Assembly: GCA_958298945.1 (NCBI GenBank)
Contig: OY282609.1
Span: 62,220,220-62,284,219 of the forward strand
DNA length: 64,000 nt
Direction: 5' to 3'
DNA from: Atherix ibis
Taxonomy: Eukaryota; Arthropoda; Insecta; Diptera; Athericidae
Under the pieces are notes generated by a model. That model worked only from the letters and a program-made list of their open reading frames with translations, was not told the origin of the DNA and did no database searches. This document shows, piece after piece, positions 1 through 12,565 of this stretch. The stretch's first letter is position 1. Each line of letters begins with the position of its first letter. Both the position numbers and the translations under genes were made by a program.

Positions 1-2
1 TT

Positions 3-1665
3 TCATATGAAAATGGCTTACCATCTTGTAGAGTTAACCAAGGATGGTTATGTGTCTTTAGAGATAATTCAAAAGCAAATTTGGCGAAGGTATTTCTTGA
101 CCTTTATTACTTTTATTACAATTTTTTGATTATTCATTTATTAATTATTTCATTTTATATTATCAAAAAAAAAAAAGATTTATAATCCAAATCTGAAGGA
201 CCGACAAAAATATTTTTGGACTACAAATTCATTTATTGAAGAAAATAATGAGAATATAAGTGAAGACTTTTATAAGTCTGGTGATTTAATTTACATATAT
301 AATAAGAAAAGTCAAGAAATAATCACATTTGGTAAGATTTTATTTCCAATATACAATATATTGTAATATATTTCCTACTATTTAGATATAATTCGACCAG
401 TAATAAATCATAAATGTCAAGTAACGGAACCCTTGGTGTATTTGAATAATGTCAATTATGAGTGTATGACTACATTTGAAGATGCTAAACTTTTTCAAAA
501 AGTGTTTTACGATGCCTTGACTGAAGGTTATATTCTAAAAAGTCCAAAAATTACATTGAAATCGATATTAAATGAAGAGGCTGAAACTCATGATGAGTTT
601 ATGGAACATCTCATACAAGTATCTGTATCTCTATGCAATGATGATTCTTTTGAAAAATTAACATGTGAACAACTAAATACTACAATTATGAATATTTATG
701 ATTTCGATTTCGCTGATGAAAATTACTGTCAAAGTTACAAAATTATCTTTCGACATAATTTTACCAATATTTTGGAATGCAGTACTGAACTTCATTTTAA
801 ATCGCAAAATGATAATCCAAGTAATGAGATTTGGCAACGATTTGAAGTTATTTTTGAACATATTTCATTGAATAATAGTGCACATAAAGTGAGACACGTA
901 AGTGGTAATTTAGGGTATGTTGTCGGTTTACCATTAATTGCTGGTAAATATGTCCCTCAAAATGAAAGTGCTGCAGATGCTGAAAATCATTTAGTAATTG
1001 ACTATTTTCATAATAATGCAACAATTTTCGACAGAAATAATAGTTTTCTCTATGTTCCAGTATCTGAAGATAGGCTATGCTCAAAAAAGCAATTCGACAT
1101 TGTTAATTTTAATGAAAACTTATTTTCAGAATGTAATATTCAGTTTGAAAATGCAACATTCATTGAATCTATTGATGGGAATTTTACGAATACTTGTAAA
1201 AAAATGCAGAGCGAGATTTTCTACTATTTATTAGGTACTTACAATATTTCATCATGGAATTCAGCGCTGTATTTTTCAGAATTTGGTTCACCCCGCAACT
1301 ATTCACGTTACTGGATCAAAATTATTATTCAAAATTATGATTCAGCTCTAAGAGTTGTTGGTGTAAAAAGTAAAGTAAAAAATTCATTTGTTTGCCGAAA
1401 TATGATAATTGGAGTAAATTACAAATTTCAAACTATACGATCCACTATTGGAGAAGTACTGAATCAGAACATTTTAAAGAGAGCTGAACTTGAAGTTGGT
1501 ACCCGACTTGATATAGAATTTAAACTTGATGAAGAATTAAAGGTGCCTATATATTACAGTGCAATGTTTTTCGATCAAAGCGATATAAGCAATAATTGTT
1601 CTGGAATAGTTAGACATTATTTATATATAATAATTGCGTTTTTAATAGTAGTTATTCTACTATAA
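3..1665 (+). CDS. tctn: Tectonic-like protein, 3' part (exons 3-89, 178-331, 386-1665)
   Basis: The last three exons of a gene that begins upstream of the window. Exon 3-89 is read in frame 3 and ends in phase 0 before a GT. Exon 178-331 ends with one base that completes an Asp codon at 386-387. The final exon runs to TAA at 1663-1665. About 506 residues are visible, near the roughly 550-700 of tectonics. Recognition rests on a cysteine-rich extracellular protein with many N-glycosylation sequons, the segment [14 protein letters not shown] (residues about 236-249 of the visible part), and one C-terminal hydrophobic helix ([15 protein letters not shown]) ending at the stop. In the known family, tectonics act in the ciliary transition-zone (MKS) complex; in flies that means sensory neurons and sperm. 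Family assignment is by motif memory, not a search. The TTG at 433 is inside the exon and is not a start. Confidence 0.7.
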
Positions 1666-1685
1666 TTTCATATATAATTCAAAGT

Positions 1686-1691
1686 AATAAA
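1686..1691 (+). promoter_or_regulatory. Polyadenylation signal of the tectonic-like gene
   Basis: An AATAAA hexamer lies 21 bases after the tectonic stop codon. This is a usual spacing for a short fly 3' UTR. In such AT-rich DNA the hexamer also occurs by chance. Confidence 0.45.
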
Positions 1692-3539
1692 ATATGACTA
1701 AGAAAACAATGGTGTACTTATTTATTTTGGTTTCATCCTATTATACATATATTGTTTGGTTAATAGGACATATTATAAAAGAAAATATTTGACATTTTAA
1801 AGAAAGGTTCATATTAAAGATAGTACATCGTCCATTTTAATAGCAATATTAAAAAGAAATTTGCGTAAAAAATAAGGCATATCATCGCCAAAGTGCGGAA
1901 TGTTTTTTGTTTATAAATTGAGTATTTTTTTCAAACGAATTATGTATTCTTCTTGAGTATAAAATTAAAAATGTTTTAATGGTGGAGTATTGAAAGATTG
2001 GCTTTCTGATTGATCAAAACTATGCAAAACATTTTAAATTGGTAAATTACAAGAAAATCGTATCAATATTAATGAAAATTTGTGAAAAATTAAATTTGTA
2101 TCGATAAATTAAATTGCTCCAAATTGTTTCAAGTGAAACGATGAAAAATCAATTAAAATTTTGAAAATAATAAAACCTGCCAATTTGAATGAAAATTTGT
2201 TAGAAAATATTTTTTTTTTTAAAATGCGGGATAGAAAAAAATTTGCCATTTTTTGTGGAAAATTAATAATTGTTAATTAATGATTTTTTTTATCCCAAAC
2301 ATTGTAGAAATATTTAAAAACCGCATCAAATTAGATGAAAATGTTTTTAAAAAACAATTTTTGAAAAATGCGAAAAATTTTAAAACTTGGTAAGGTCTCG
2401 GGATTCTTAGAGTCCCAAAATTGAGGATATTTAGCAGAAAATTAATATAATATTTTTGAGTTGGCGATTAGAAAAGGAATTCTCACAAAGTTTGTCTAAT
2501 GGGTAATGGGGCTTTAGAATTCTCTTTTGTAGGGCGCATGTTCGTACTCTCATATTTTGTGATAATGATATGCGGTAATTTATAAAATTTATAAGAATAG
2601 AACAGACAGTTGTCGGTTGTTCATAGAAGATGACGCATCAGAAATATTTTAATTATATTTTTAAAGGGACATGCGTTCTTTTCGTTTACCACAAAAATCA
2701 ACTGTTTTCGAGATTGTGTGTGCGTACATAATTTCAACTGTTCTGACTATGGCGTTTATAGCAACTACTCGTTTATTTGTTTGCAAATTTTGTTCCTCGT
2801 TCATTATTTACTAATCATATTTAAATAATTATCTTTATTAATTTTCAAAAAACTTTAAATGCTTTTTTTTGTTTTTAGATATGCACTAATTTATCATGCA
2901 TATTAAAATTAATATAGGTGTACATACGATCTGGACACTTCTGGAGAACAAGGAACTTGGCTATTTTAAAATTAATTCATTTATGAAAAGCAGTAAGGCG
3001 AAGTATCCCATTAGAAGGGAGAGTAATAGAAATGCTGTCTTGTTTTAAATAAATTATGGGTATTCTTTACGTACTTGATTCCCTTTTTTTTTAGTATGAA
3101 TGTATTTCTTTTATTCATATCTTATTAAATTTTTCCTTGACAAAATTAAATATGTTAAATAAGCTGTCTTACTGATCGAACGTGTCGCAGAAATCTGATT
3201 GGAATTGTAAGCAAAATAAAGTTAACGTGCAGTGATAAAATAAAACAATATTATAATGTTTAATGATACTCAAAAACCTTTAAATTTAGTATAATTTAGT
3301 TAAGTGACAAGACCCAATAAAAATAAGTGAATTTATATATATACTAACCAACAAATTTAAATACTGCTTTAAAAATAAGTGTTAAAAAGTTATAATATTA
3401 CATAGAAAAAAAAACATGCCGAATTTAACAACTTCGTAGTCGTAAAGCACATTAGCGATGGATACGTATACTAGTTTCGTATCTAGTTGTAAGACACCAG
3501 GTAAAAAAACAAAATAAAAAACGTGCCCCGCAAATAAAA
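1692..3539. other. Intergenic, AT-rich, no gene seen
   Basis: About 1.8 kb of AT-rich sequence with homopolymer A/T runs. I see no long open frame, RNA gene or transposon terminus here. Confidence 0.6.
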
Positions 3540-3546
3540 AAAGTTA

Positions 3547-4197
3547 TGATAAATCGCCAACGAATATATAAATCGCAGCGATTTGAATTATTAGCGGACA
3601 AAAGCGATGTACAGGAAAAATTACCAGAAAAGGTAAAAATGAAGTCAAAATCGCCACCAATTTATTTGTGTCGCATAATTGCGAAATGAATTGGCACTTA
3701 TCAATTTATTTGTAAAGCAAATCGGAAAGGTCTTGCTATATCAACAAAATATCTTGGACCAATTGAATGCATATTTTCACACATTCAAAAAAAGAAAGAA
3801 GAGAAGCCGTTTCGAGTCGTCATAAGGTATCTGCATCACACCACGCCCATTGACGACATAAAAAATGAATTAGAAGTGCTCGAACGTGAAGTCTGCAGCG
3901 TTTCAAATGCAAAAAGTAAAGGTGATAGGCACTTTTACCCCTTTTCTTTGTAAACCTCAAACCAGCGATCAACAACGAGGATATATTCGAAATCAATAAT
4001 CTTGTGTATAGTAAAATTAAAGTTAAGAAACCGTAACCAACCACATGTATGTCAAATGCGCTGGTGAATACTTAACAAAAGAGTATACCAAGTTAAGAGA
4101 AACATCGGTTAAATTCATACTATGTGGTAGTAACTATCCGGGTAACTACAAGGGATGGTCAACAAAAGAAGAAAATACAACCCACAACATCAGCTAG
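3547..4197 (+). pseudogene. LINE ORF1 (nucleocapsid-like) remnant
   Basis: Translation in shifting frames gives a jockey-type ORF1 pattern: LPEKVKMKSKSPPIYLCRI, then KPFRVVIRYLHHTTPIDDI with a predicted RNA-binding fold, then two zinc-knuckle-like segments around 4045-4165. Each knuckle keeps only one cysteine (YVKCAGEYLTKEY and FILCGSNYPGNYKGW), so zinc binding is lost. In live elements ORF1 packages the RNA. A CAA/CAG-rich stretch follows at 4260-4370. Confidence 0.6.
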
Positions 4198-4259
4198 AAA
4201 TACTGTACTGTTTCGATATATGTGTAATCTGTCATTCGCTGCAGTAATAGCGAACGGCA

Positions 4260-4370
4260 GAAACAATACTAGCAATTACAACAACAACATCCACAGCAGA
4301 CGCAGCAGTCATAACAACCTCAACAGCATTAGAAGAAACAACGACATCAACAGCAGCAACAACAAAAATT
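4260..4370 (+). repeat. Imperfect CAA/CAG trinucleotide-rich tract
   Basis: Repeated CAA, CAG and AAC triplets between the LINE ORF1 and ORF2 remnants. In one frame they would read as an Asn/Ser-rich string, but that frame is probably not coding. Confidence 0.5.
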
Positions 4371-4499
4371 TCGTAGTAACTATGTATACATTATTCAACC
4401 TTTACCTTCCTCATCCTCGAATTTAAGAAATCAAATAATTCAAGAAATTACTTTTCTCCTCACTCCGCAATTATCTGTTCTAACAACCGCGATTTCCTC

Positions 4500-5803
4500 A
4501 TTAACATCCAACGTAAATAAATAACCCACCTATTGGCCTACGAGTACCTTCCTGATATCCTTGATAATTTCATCACCACACGTCGTAATTCCATTAAAAC
4601 TACCATAAATATATTCCTTGATCTGAATTCGATCATTCCTCGGTTCTCCTTACATTAGATACCTCCCGAATTTCAAAAACCTCCCCTCTAAAACTTATAA
4701 ATGGGAGAGTTGATTGGGATAATCATATGTGCCACAGAAAATTCGTAGGTTGATTGGCGACAAACGTCGTACCAGCGCCCAGTGATAACGTTCAAGGATG
4801 GCAAGTGAAAAAAAAACAACCAACTATAACGAGAACTGAAACAAGAAATGTTTAACTACAACAACAATACATCGAATCGTTGACTATGTATTATTGAATA
4901 CATCGAATCGTTGACAACCAATAAGTCACTCTGAGCTGCTACCAAACGAATACTTAAATACAAAATAGCTACATATTCGCCACGTAACATCGACAGAACC
5001 TGGACAAAAACGGACAAACAGGAAGCCAACGCGTTTGGGAAACATTTAGCTTATACCTTTAAGCCACACAAAGACATCCAAGACATTCAACATGACGAAA
5101 AAAATATAAGATATCCTCCTAAGTTTTTCATTCCTTCCGAAGTTAATTCCACAATACAACACCTACCCAACAAAAAAGCTCCAGGATGTGACCTAATAAC
5201 TTCGGAAATACTTAAACAAATATCCAAAAAAAACATCGTTCCAATAACCTATATTTTTAATAGTATCCTCCGTACATAATTTTTTTCTTCCCTTTGGAAG
5301 TTTTCCATTAGCAAAATGATCCCAAAACCCAACAAAACCAAAATTCTTCTTACCTCATATAGACGTATGTTATAAGCCTCCTTCCCATTTAATCAAAAAT
5401 CCTAGAAAAATTAATCTTGAATAGCCTTTATCCTGTGTTTGAAACCGAAAGTGTGATTCCTCAGCATCAATTTGGATTTAGAGCTGAGCATTTTACTATC
5501 CAGCAGTGTCATCATGTAGTCAATTATATTTCTGGACATTTCGCACGCTTTCGACCGTGTATAGCACCCTGAATTGCTTTGGAAGCTACAGCGAGTTTTA
5601 CCCTCTGTTTATTTCCACATCATTAAAAATGTTATTACTCAAACCGATATTTTTAGGTGGCTGAAAATATTCAATATGCTGAAAATTTATCCTGTCTCCG
5701 CCGGTGCCCCTTTGTGTAGTTTCGTAGGTCCAATCCTTTATAATATTTAAATCCATGATATTCATTGCCACAATAATATCCTAACCGGAACATGTGCTGA
5801 CTA
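4500..5803 (+). pseudogene. LINE ORF2 (endonuclease end plus reverse transcriptase) remnant
   Basis: The end of an APE-type endonuclease is visible at about 4520-4660: the frame reads PTYWPTSTFPDILDN and then DLNSDHSSVLLTL, the SDH of which is an endonuclease signature. RT sequence follows from about 5000 (KKAPGCDLITSEIL, then SHAFDRV of RT block A, then PVSAGAP of block B). The copy is cut near the RT active-site box (ADY, normally YADD) exactly where the mariner at 5806 inserted. Several stops and frameshifts make it non-functional. Confidence 0.65.
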
Positions 5804-5805
5804 TA

Positions 5806-6214
5806 CGAGATCTGTTCAAAAAGTATCGCGAACTTTGAATATCCGCGGGTTACGTCAATAAGGAATATTACCTGCAAGTTATGCGCAAGTTGCGCGAAGC
5901 AATCCGCCAGAAACGACCGGATTTGTGGAACAATAAAAATTTCGTTGCTTGTGCCAAAAACAACACACTAATAATACCATTAAAGAACGATGCTACGCTA
6001 CGATTGAGGAGATAAAGATGGCATCGAAGGAGGAACTGAACAAGATAACAAAAAATGATTTTTTGAAGTGCTTCGAGGATTGGAGAAAACGTTGGCACAA
6101 GTGTATAATATCTGGTAAGGGTTTTTTTTTTAAGGGGACAAAATAGATATTCATGAATAAATAAATAATTTTTGAAAAAACACAAAATTCGCGATACTGT
6201 TTGAACAGACCTCG
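5806..6214 (+). mobile_element. Mariner deletion derivative (T1) inside the LINE
   Basis: Terminal inverted repeats of about 28 bp (ACGAG-TCTGTTCAAA) flank the element, with TA duplications at 5804-5805 and 6215-6216. Inside, residues LREAIRQKRPDLWNN, normally just upstream of the second catalytic Asp, are followed by AKNNTLI. The frame then jumps to a C-terminal block, ATIEEIK...FEDWRKRWHKCIIS. The segment with the second and third catalytic aspartates is therefore deleted. At 409 bp against about 1.3 kb for full mariners, it is non-autonomous. Confidence 0.8.
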
Positions 6215-6315
6215 TATAGCCAAACTATTAAATAAATAATCCCATTCTTGGAGAGATATCGATAGGTGTTTTCCCCTACACATCTTCATGTTATTGTATT
6301 TTTGTCTAAAGTCTG

Positions 6316-8492
6316 ATTATTATAAATTATATATAGTTGCGATAACATTCAAATTTAAAAAAAAATAATTTATATTTTAAAGTTCTCAATTACAAAGTTT
6401 TTCTATATAATAGTTTGACTTTCTTAAATTAATTTACACAAGTCTATATTTTAAGAAAATACGCATAGTTGTTTTGGAGAAATAAAAATAATTTCCGTAA
6501 GGGTAGAATTTAATATAACGTAAGGTCTGAAAAAATGTGGTTCCAGAAATATCGAAAATATTAATTGTTCATAGTTTATATTTTTTTGGGAGAAACAATC
6601 AAATTTTTCTATTCCTTGAATGGACAAAAAAAAATTTCTATTGAATTTTATCAAAGCTATCATATAAAATCACGTAAGTCAAAACAATGGTGAATGACGA
6701 CATTCTTCAGAATCTGTTATAAAAATCAAAGCAGCAGTTCAGTTTTATTTTGATTTAATTTTGATTGATTTGGATTAGAGAAAGGCAGATTCAATTCCGA
6801 CTTTATGATTATTAAGTAAATACAAAAATAAATGAAATCTTTTGACAATGACAAATTTGGTACTCAGATTCCAAATATTGTATCTAACTATATCTTCAGA
6901 ATTAATAGGCAATGTCACTAAGATTCTAATTTAGACAAACTATAGTAATTGAAACAATCAAAACCACAAAGGGACAATTAAAATTACACCTCTCAGGTCT
7001 TAGGTATAAGAAGTATGTTTTAAAATTATGGTTAAGTGTAAAACCTATTATAAATAATAATAATAGTAACTTAAACGAGTTATACCGTAATTACAAGTAC
7101 AGGCAGACAAAATTACAAAACAACCTTTCTTACTAACATAGGAAAAATCTAAAATAAATACATTAAAATAAAAGAATAATTAACATTTAATATAAAAAAA
7201 ATCTGATATAATAGTCAGAAAAAACATTGAAAGGTAAAAAAACTTCTGTTTAAAATCAATTTCATCGAAAATTTTGTATTAACTTTATGTAAAAAGATAT
7301 TTTTTATGTTGAAATTTAAAATTATTAATATTTTCTTAAGACTACCAAGATTTGGTATTTTTTTTCTTTAAAAACAACGGTTCTTTTCGGAGCCAAATAA
7401 AAAATATTTTCATTGAGTAAAAAATTCTCTTGTTCAAAAAAATAAAAGGAATTTAGGCGCAACTAAGAAATAGTAAGCAATCATGGCCGGCTGATAGTTG
7501 GGAATTAGGCGTAAAAAAGTTGATTTTGTAGAAATTTTCGGAATTTTTCGTGGAATTGAAGTGTTATAAAACACTGCTTCTGAAAACTGGGCTCCCTGTT
7601 ATTTTGCCGAGATTACAAAATTGTTACATTTTTTGGTAAAGTTAGACGACTTTGACGCAATCGCGGTTCTTGACGTCAACTTCATTTTTTCGATATTTAG
7701 AAACAAGCTTTGCTTTTGTGTGGTGGAAGGAAGGGGTAGGGTTAATTTTGTTTGTCGATTTTTTTTTGGGGATGGATGAAGTAAGATATTTTGTTTTTTG
7801 TGTGCGGAGGGGGGGTTGGTGGTTGATTTATTTATCTTTACCTTATATATATTTTTGTTTTGTTTTGGAGGTAGGTTGTTGTCTTTTTCTTACTCAATGT
7901 GAATAATGTTTTTAGCATTTATAAATGCTTTTTTTAATTTTATTGTCTTTTGTCAGACAAAAATTTTTTTTCCACAATGAACTGAAACTTTTTTTTGGAT
8001 TAAATTCCCCATTAAGTATAAAACTTTATTCTTTGATACAAATTATTTTATTTTTATCAATTTTTAACAATTTTCACATTCAAAAAATGACTATTTTTAA
8101 AATTATTTGATAAATTTACTAATAATATTATTTGTTACTTATGTTAGATTATTAAATATTCGTAATTTTTTCTAATTCCAATATTTAAGAAATTGAAAAT
8201 TTCAGTAAAGGTGAACACCTCAGTAAAGGTGAACTGATTATAATAGTAAATTTCAGATATTTTTTTATAGAAATGAGTATCAGTGTGGTTTTATAGAAAA
8301 GTACCGATTTGAATTTTCGGGCTTTTGGTATGTAACAAACGCTTCATTTATAATTACACATAAAAGTACATTACATTAACTCATTGGCATATGGAGTTTT
8401 TCCACATTTAACTTGTCTACTTACCGTACGCATTCGACGACCAACAAGAACAGCAAGAGCAGCTGTTATAATAATGCCTGAAAAATTGAAAA
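6316..8492. other. Intergenic, no gene seen
   Basis: AT-rich sequence. A GT-rich strand-biased patch lies at about 7720-7900, including a run of eight G around 7808. The open frame over it is low in complexity and not convincing as a gene. Confidence 0.55.
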
Positions 8493-8494
8493 TA

Positions 8495-9355
8495 CACAGT
8501 GTGTCATAAAAAGAACCGAACTTATTTTTAAATCATACAACATGCAGCACCATCTATTAAAAGGATACATTACAGCATTATAAAGATACATTCATCCTCT
8601 TTCAAACGCACTTAAATTCATGTAAATTGGATGACAGATGTGAAAGTTACAGCCATTTCAATAAAAGAAAAAGTGTGCTAATGTTAAAAAACAAAAAAGA
8701 GCAAATATAAAATTTTGTGTTAAACTTGAAAAAAAATTCGCTGAGACATACGAATTGATGGAAAAATTTTATGGTGATGATTGTATGAGTCGTACTCAAG
8801 TTTATACGTGGTTTACACGATTTCAAAATGGTCGTGAGGATTTAAATGACGACCTAAGGCCAGGTCGTCCAGAAGCTAGTAATCGTTCTGAATTGGTGGA
8901 AAAAGTCCGTGAAATCATTGGTATCGATGCAAATTTTACTACGAGAATATTGGCTGAGGAAATAAATACGAATAAAAACACTATTTGTAGAATTTTAACT
9001 GAAGATTTGGGTAAAAGAAAGGTCTGTGCGCGTTTTGTTCCACATGAATTAAATGAAGACCAAAAAAGTGAACGAATTTTTGATGAGAAAACGGATTTCC
9101 CCCCGGATTCGCCTGCTCTATCACCATGTGACTATTTTCTATTTCCAAAACTGAAAACCAAGATGAAAGGAGCATTTTATGATGATATCCCGGTCATTTT
9201 TGTTTTGTAACGTAAGCATACTTTATCTTTTATTGAATGGCTATAACTTTGAAAGAGGCTGAATGTATCTTTTCAATGCTACAAATTTTTAATAGATGGC
9301 GCTGCATGCTGTATAATTTAAATATAAAGTTCGGTTATTTTTGGAACACACCGTT
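8495..9355 (+). mobile_element. Internally deleted mariner (copy A1)
   Basis: The inverted ends (CACAGTGTGTC on the left and the complement GTGTGTTCC on the right) are flanked by TA at 8493-8494 and 9356-9357. The sub-terminal repeats match too: CATGCAGC-CCATCTATT near 8540 and its complement near 9295. The element is 861 bp. It belongs to the same family as the outer element at 35572-39249 (shared YGDDCMSRTQVYTW). Confidence 0.85.
8690..9210 (+). pseudogene. Mariner transposase remnant of copy A1
   Basis: The N-terminal helix-turn-helix region is readable (EKFYGDDCMSRTQVYTWF, LRPGRPEASNRSE, then RKVCARFVPHELNEDQK). The frame then jumps to SERIFDEKTDF and to LSPCDYFLFPKLKTKMKG. The centre, with the first two catalytic aspartates, is deleted, and a second small deletion removes bases before the third Asp block. 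A frameshift near 8697 separates the first codons. The protein cannot catalyse transposition. Confidence 0.8.
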
Positions 9356-9357
9356 TA

Positions 9358-11899
9358 CATAAAATTTATTGCTAAAAAAGGTAATATTATAAAAATAATT
9401 CGGCAGATAATTTGCTAATTTCATTTTTTGTATTATTCGAAAATTTTTGTAAATAAGAGTATGAAATATTTCACCTTTCGTTTTTGATTAATTATCTATT
9501 TGAATTAACAATTTATAATTCCCTCAGATAATTTTATTTTAATAATAATATTTGCTAATGGTTTGTATTTTACGTCAAGTATTGTTTTTGCTTTTAATAT
9601 ACCGATAAAAGTTACACCATTTTTAAATATTGTACAGATTTTACTTATATTTAACAACACAAACTAAGACTTTTTAAAATTTTATCTTGGTATCCATTTG
9701 AAATTATAAAGATGCACATATATATAGTCATATTAGTTATTTGATATAGGGGAAAGGTTTCTGTTATCAATTTCAGTGGCCAATTTGTTGATTACGAAAG
9801 TTATTATGATTAATTCGAAAGAGTCGCAGAATATAGCCTAGCCATGTCAACCTCCGTTCGGATTAAGACGTGATTTTCCAATTTATTTGATATCTCACGG
9901 CTGGCAACTAATGGACAAGTAGTTGCCATTTACGCTGCCATAGTAATAGCTCCCCAGTAGCTGATTACATCGTTATTTCCAAGTTAATTTAATGTTCTTG
10001 ATAGTTTAAATTTGAATAGATCGTAGAATGTATAGCAGCACACATGAAGAGTAAATAAAACCTTCTATAATGAGTATTCCTTCATTGTTTTTTTTATTAT
10101 AAATTTAGTCCAACAACAGCGACAACCGAATCATAACGTTTCGACAAGAATACCACCACAAATTGAATTCGGTTACAGTTGAAAATAAAATCTCAATTTG
10201 CCATCACCTCAGTTTCTAATCGGTCGGTAGCCATCGTCCCCAAATAGGTTCCATTCGGTGAATTTATTTTTATACAAATACGATTCGCACATGTAAATTA
10301 GTTTCCTCATATATGATGCACAATTAATGTTCTGATAGTGCTAGTAAATGGATCACCAGAAGACGACTTGTCCGTGTCGAATATTGAAAATTCAATTCAA
10401 CAAAACTCTATTTCCTAGCGAAATAATACAATTACCTTAATACATAAAATGTATATTAAAAAGTGTTATTAAATATTGCGATAAAAAAAATATTTCAAAA
10501 GTTATTAAAATAATAATAATGAAAGAAAAAGTGCACATTATAAGATTTAATTTTAACAAATGCAATGCTGGTGTTTTATTAGTGATTCAGAAAAATTTCA
10601 CAAAATAAATCATACAGTAAATTAGATAGTCAGTCTCCTTGCTTAATACATTTTTAGTTGCAAATATTATTAGTGACGTAATCCTATCGTTTCGTTTAAT
10701 TAAAAATAGGTTCGGTATCGAAAGTTCGGTATGTCGGTCTATGCCAATTTCATGTTCAAATAATTATCATTAGTTGATCTATAAATTGAAACGACTACCA
10801 GATTAATTACAAGGATAAACACTGAAACAAATCGATTCATTTAAAAATTTAGTGTGCTAATTTAGGTAGTTGATTAAAAAACAATACTATGAAAATTTCT
10901 CGAATATTTTTAGATAATTGTCAGAAAACAAAGAGAAGAAAACAGTTGTTCTTTTTTTAAAAAAAAAAACTTAAGAATACCATAATACAAAAGTTTAAAA
11001 AACTCCTAATAATTTAAAACCGTAAACACATTCTTTTTGTATTTGTTATTTTACAACTTATGTAGTAAAAATTCAATAACATAAAATTATTGCGAGATAA
11101 TTCAAATGATAACTTTTTTATAGTTGAATTCTCTTCAAATTATAAGTCTAATTATAAACATATCTCTTTCAGTATTATTCTCTTAAAATTTCTTTTGAAT
11201 ATTTCCCTTAATTTTTGTTTGTTTGTAATTTCATATTAGAAATTTCTAAAAATATTCTTCTCTTTTAAGAGAATCATACAAAGTCTCACGTGTTTTATAT
11301 TTTTACATTTTTTATTTATACTATTACAAAAGTGGTTATTTGCAAAAGCAAAAAAAGGAATGAAAAGAAAAATCGGCAAGTATAAATACAAAATAAAAGA
11401 GGACAGCCAACCCCTTTCTTCTTTAATTGCTCATAAACTAAAGGCTAAAAATATTATATTTTTATAAACGGTTTTAAATTATTGAAAATCAAAATAAATT
11501 ATTAAAGATAATACTGTATATAAACAATGAATGAAAATACTTCAGAGAATATGCTAATAAATCTTCGTAAAAGTTAAATAAAAATCCTTTTAAACATAAG
11601 TATAATGAAAGTAAAAAGTAAACAATAAAATAATCATAGATAAATTTAAAGATGTTTATAGAAAAAAAAACATGTCATCCAGTTTCTAAGTTGACAGTTT
11701 AAAAAAAAAATACAATAAAATTTATCGACTGAAATATTTTTCTTGATTTATTTTTTAAATAATATTTCTTTTTTATAGAATATTAATAAAAAATTAATAT
11801 ATAAGATATTAAAAATATACAATAGATTATATATTTTTTTAGAATATATATAAAAAATAAAATTTATGAAATATTCCAAGTGCGTCAAATATTTCAAGC
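9358..11899. other. Intergenic, mostly AT-rich
   Basis: No gene is recognised. A patch at about 9780-10300 is less AT-rich than its surroundings and includes a weak LTR-like segment, listed separately. The rest is low-complexity A/T sequence. Confidence 0.5.
9786..10115 (+). repeat. Possible solo LTR (weak)
   Basis: A 330-bp segment begins TGTTG and ends CAACA, with AATAAA about 60 bases before the end, as in LTRs of retrotransposons. Its composition differs from the flanks. I find no target-site duplication and no internal retroelement sequence, so this is only a candidate. Confidence 0.2.
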
Positions 11900-12565
11900 G
11901 TTAGTTATTTAGAGACACAAAAAATGTCCACATATAATTGTATGTATGAAAATACGAAAAGCTTTTTTGTCATAGGAATTTCCAACTGTTCGGAAATTAT
12001 TTTCTCTTTTTGACATTTTCTGACATAAAAAAAAATATTTTGGAAGATTTTATGTGATTTATACATTATTGGGGAAAAGTAAAATATTTGAACTAAGATC
12101 GATAGTACCATCTTGGTAAACGAAAAAAAGTTACACGAACTGAGATCATTTGGATTATATGCAATATCCGATCCGACATGAAAAATCATCTTTCTGGACT
12201 TTTAAAGAAGCTTCAATGTTAATCGATTGGTAGGACCTCACAAAATCCACCATTTGCCGTATTTTCATCAGATTGATTGCTTCTCGGCTCTTGATAGAGA
12301 ATATTCTTCATAGGCTCGTTGTAACTTTTCGTAAGTCAAACTCGTGAATTCATTAAGCTTAATACAATATTTGATGACATATCTTTGGTCCAACATCTAC
12401 AAAAACACAACTTCACTTTTCACGTTCTAGAAGGGACGGACTAGCTGTGTGAAGGGAAGATCCAAAATGTTGCTATATCTCGTTATTTCCAAACCCAAAA
12501 TACTGTTTCTTTTAATTTCAATTCAAAATTATTGAAAAAGAAAGTTACTTTTAGTCCACCCCGTA
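11900..12565 (-). mobile_element. Ancient mariner remnant (D1)
   Basis: Minus-strand fragments read like a mariner N-terminus: LTYEKLQRAYEEYSLSRA at about 12355-12290, then IRQMVDFVRSYQSINIEA. A degenerate C-terminal block follows (IAYNPNDLSSCNFFSFTK, resembling the YSPDLSPCDYFLFPK motif). The upper edge near 12565 ends GTCCACCCCGTA, which could be a terminus next to TA. It shares its N-terminal pattern and upstream sequence with the remnant at 29830-30860. It is highly decayed. Confidence 0.5.

Larger units (their letters stand above)
3540..6315 (+). mobile_element. Jockey-like non-LTR retrotransposon remnant (LINE copy L1)
   Basis: A decayed LINE in sense orientation. It shows in order an ORF1 (gag-like) remnant, the end of the endonuclease domain, a reverse transcriptase part and a 3' tail. 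The RT part matches the minus-strand LINE at 32400-34160 closely (for example KKAPGCDLITSEILKQI here and KKAPRYDLITSEILKQI there), so both are one family. After the mariner insertion at 5806-6214 the LINE resumes. A stretch at about 6255-6310 matches the reverse complement of the other copy's 3' UTR near 32410-32465, so the region between the RT centre and the 3' UTR is deleted. Numerous stops and frameshifts show that it is dead. The exact 5' end is uncertain. Confidence 0.75.

Noticed and set aside
433..435. TTG as a start codon for the first gene
   Set aside because: The frame continues upstream across two introns with correct phases to position 3. The codon is internal.
4124..4426. 100-codon Asn/Ser-rich frame
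   Set aside because: It is a shifted reading of the LINE ORF1 end and the CAA/CAG tract. Low complexity, no domain.
7652..7906. 84-codon hydrophobic, Gly/Val-rich frame
   Set aside because: It arises from a GT-rich strand-biased tract. No membrane protein pattern or splice context was found.
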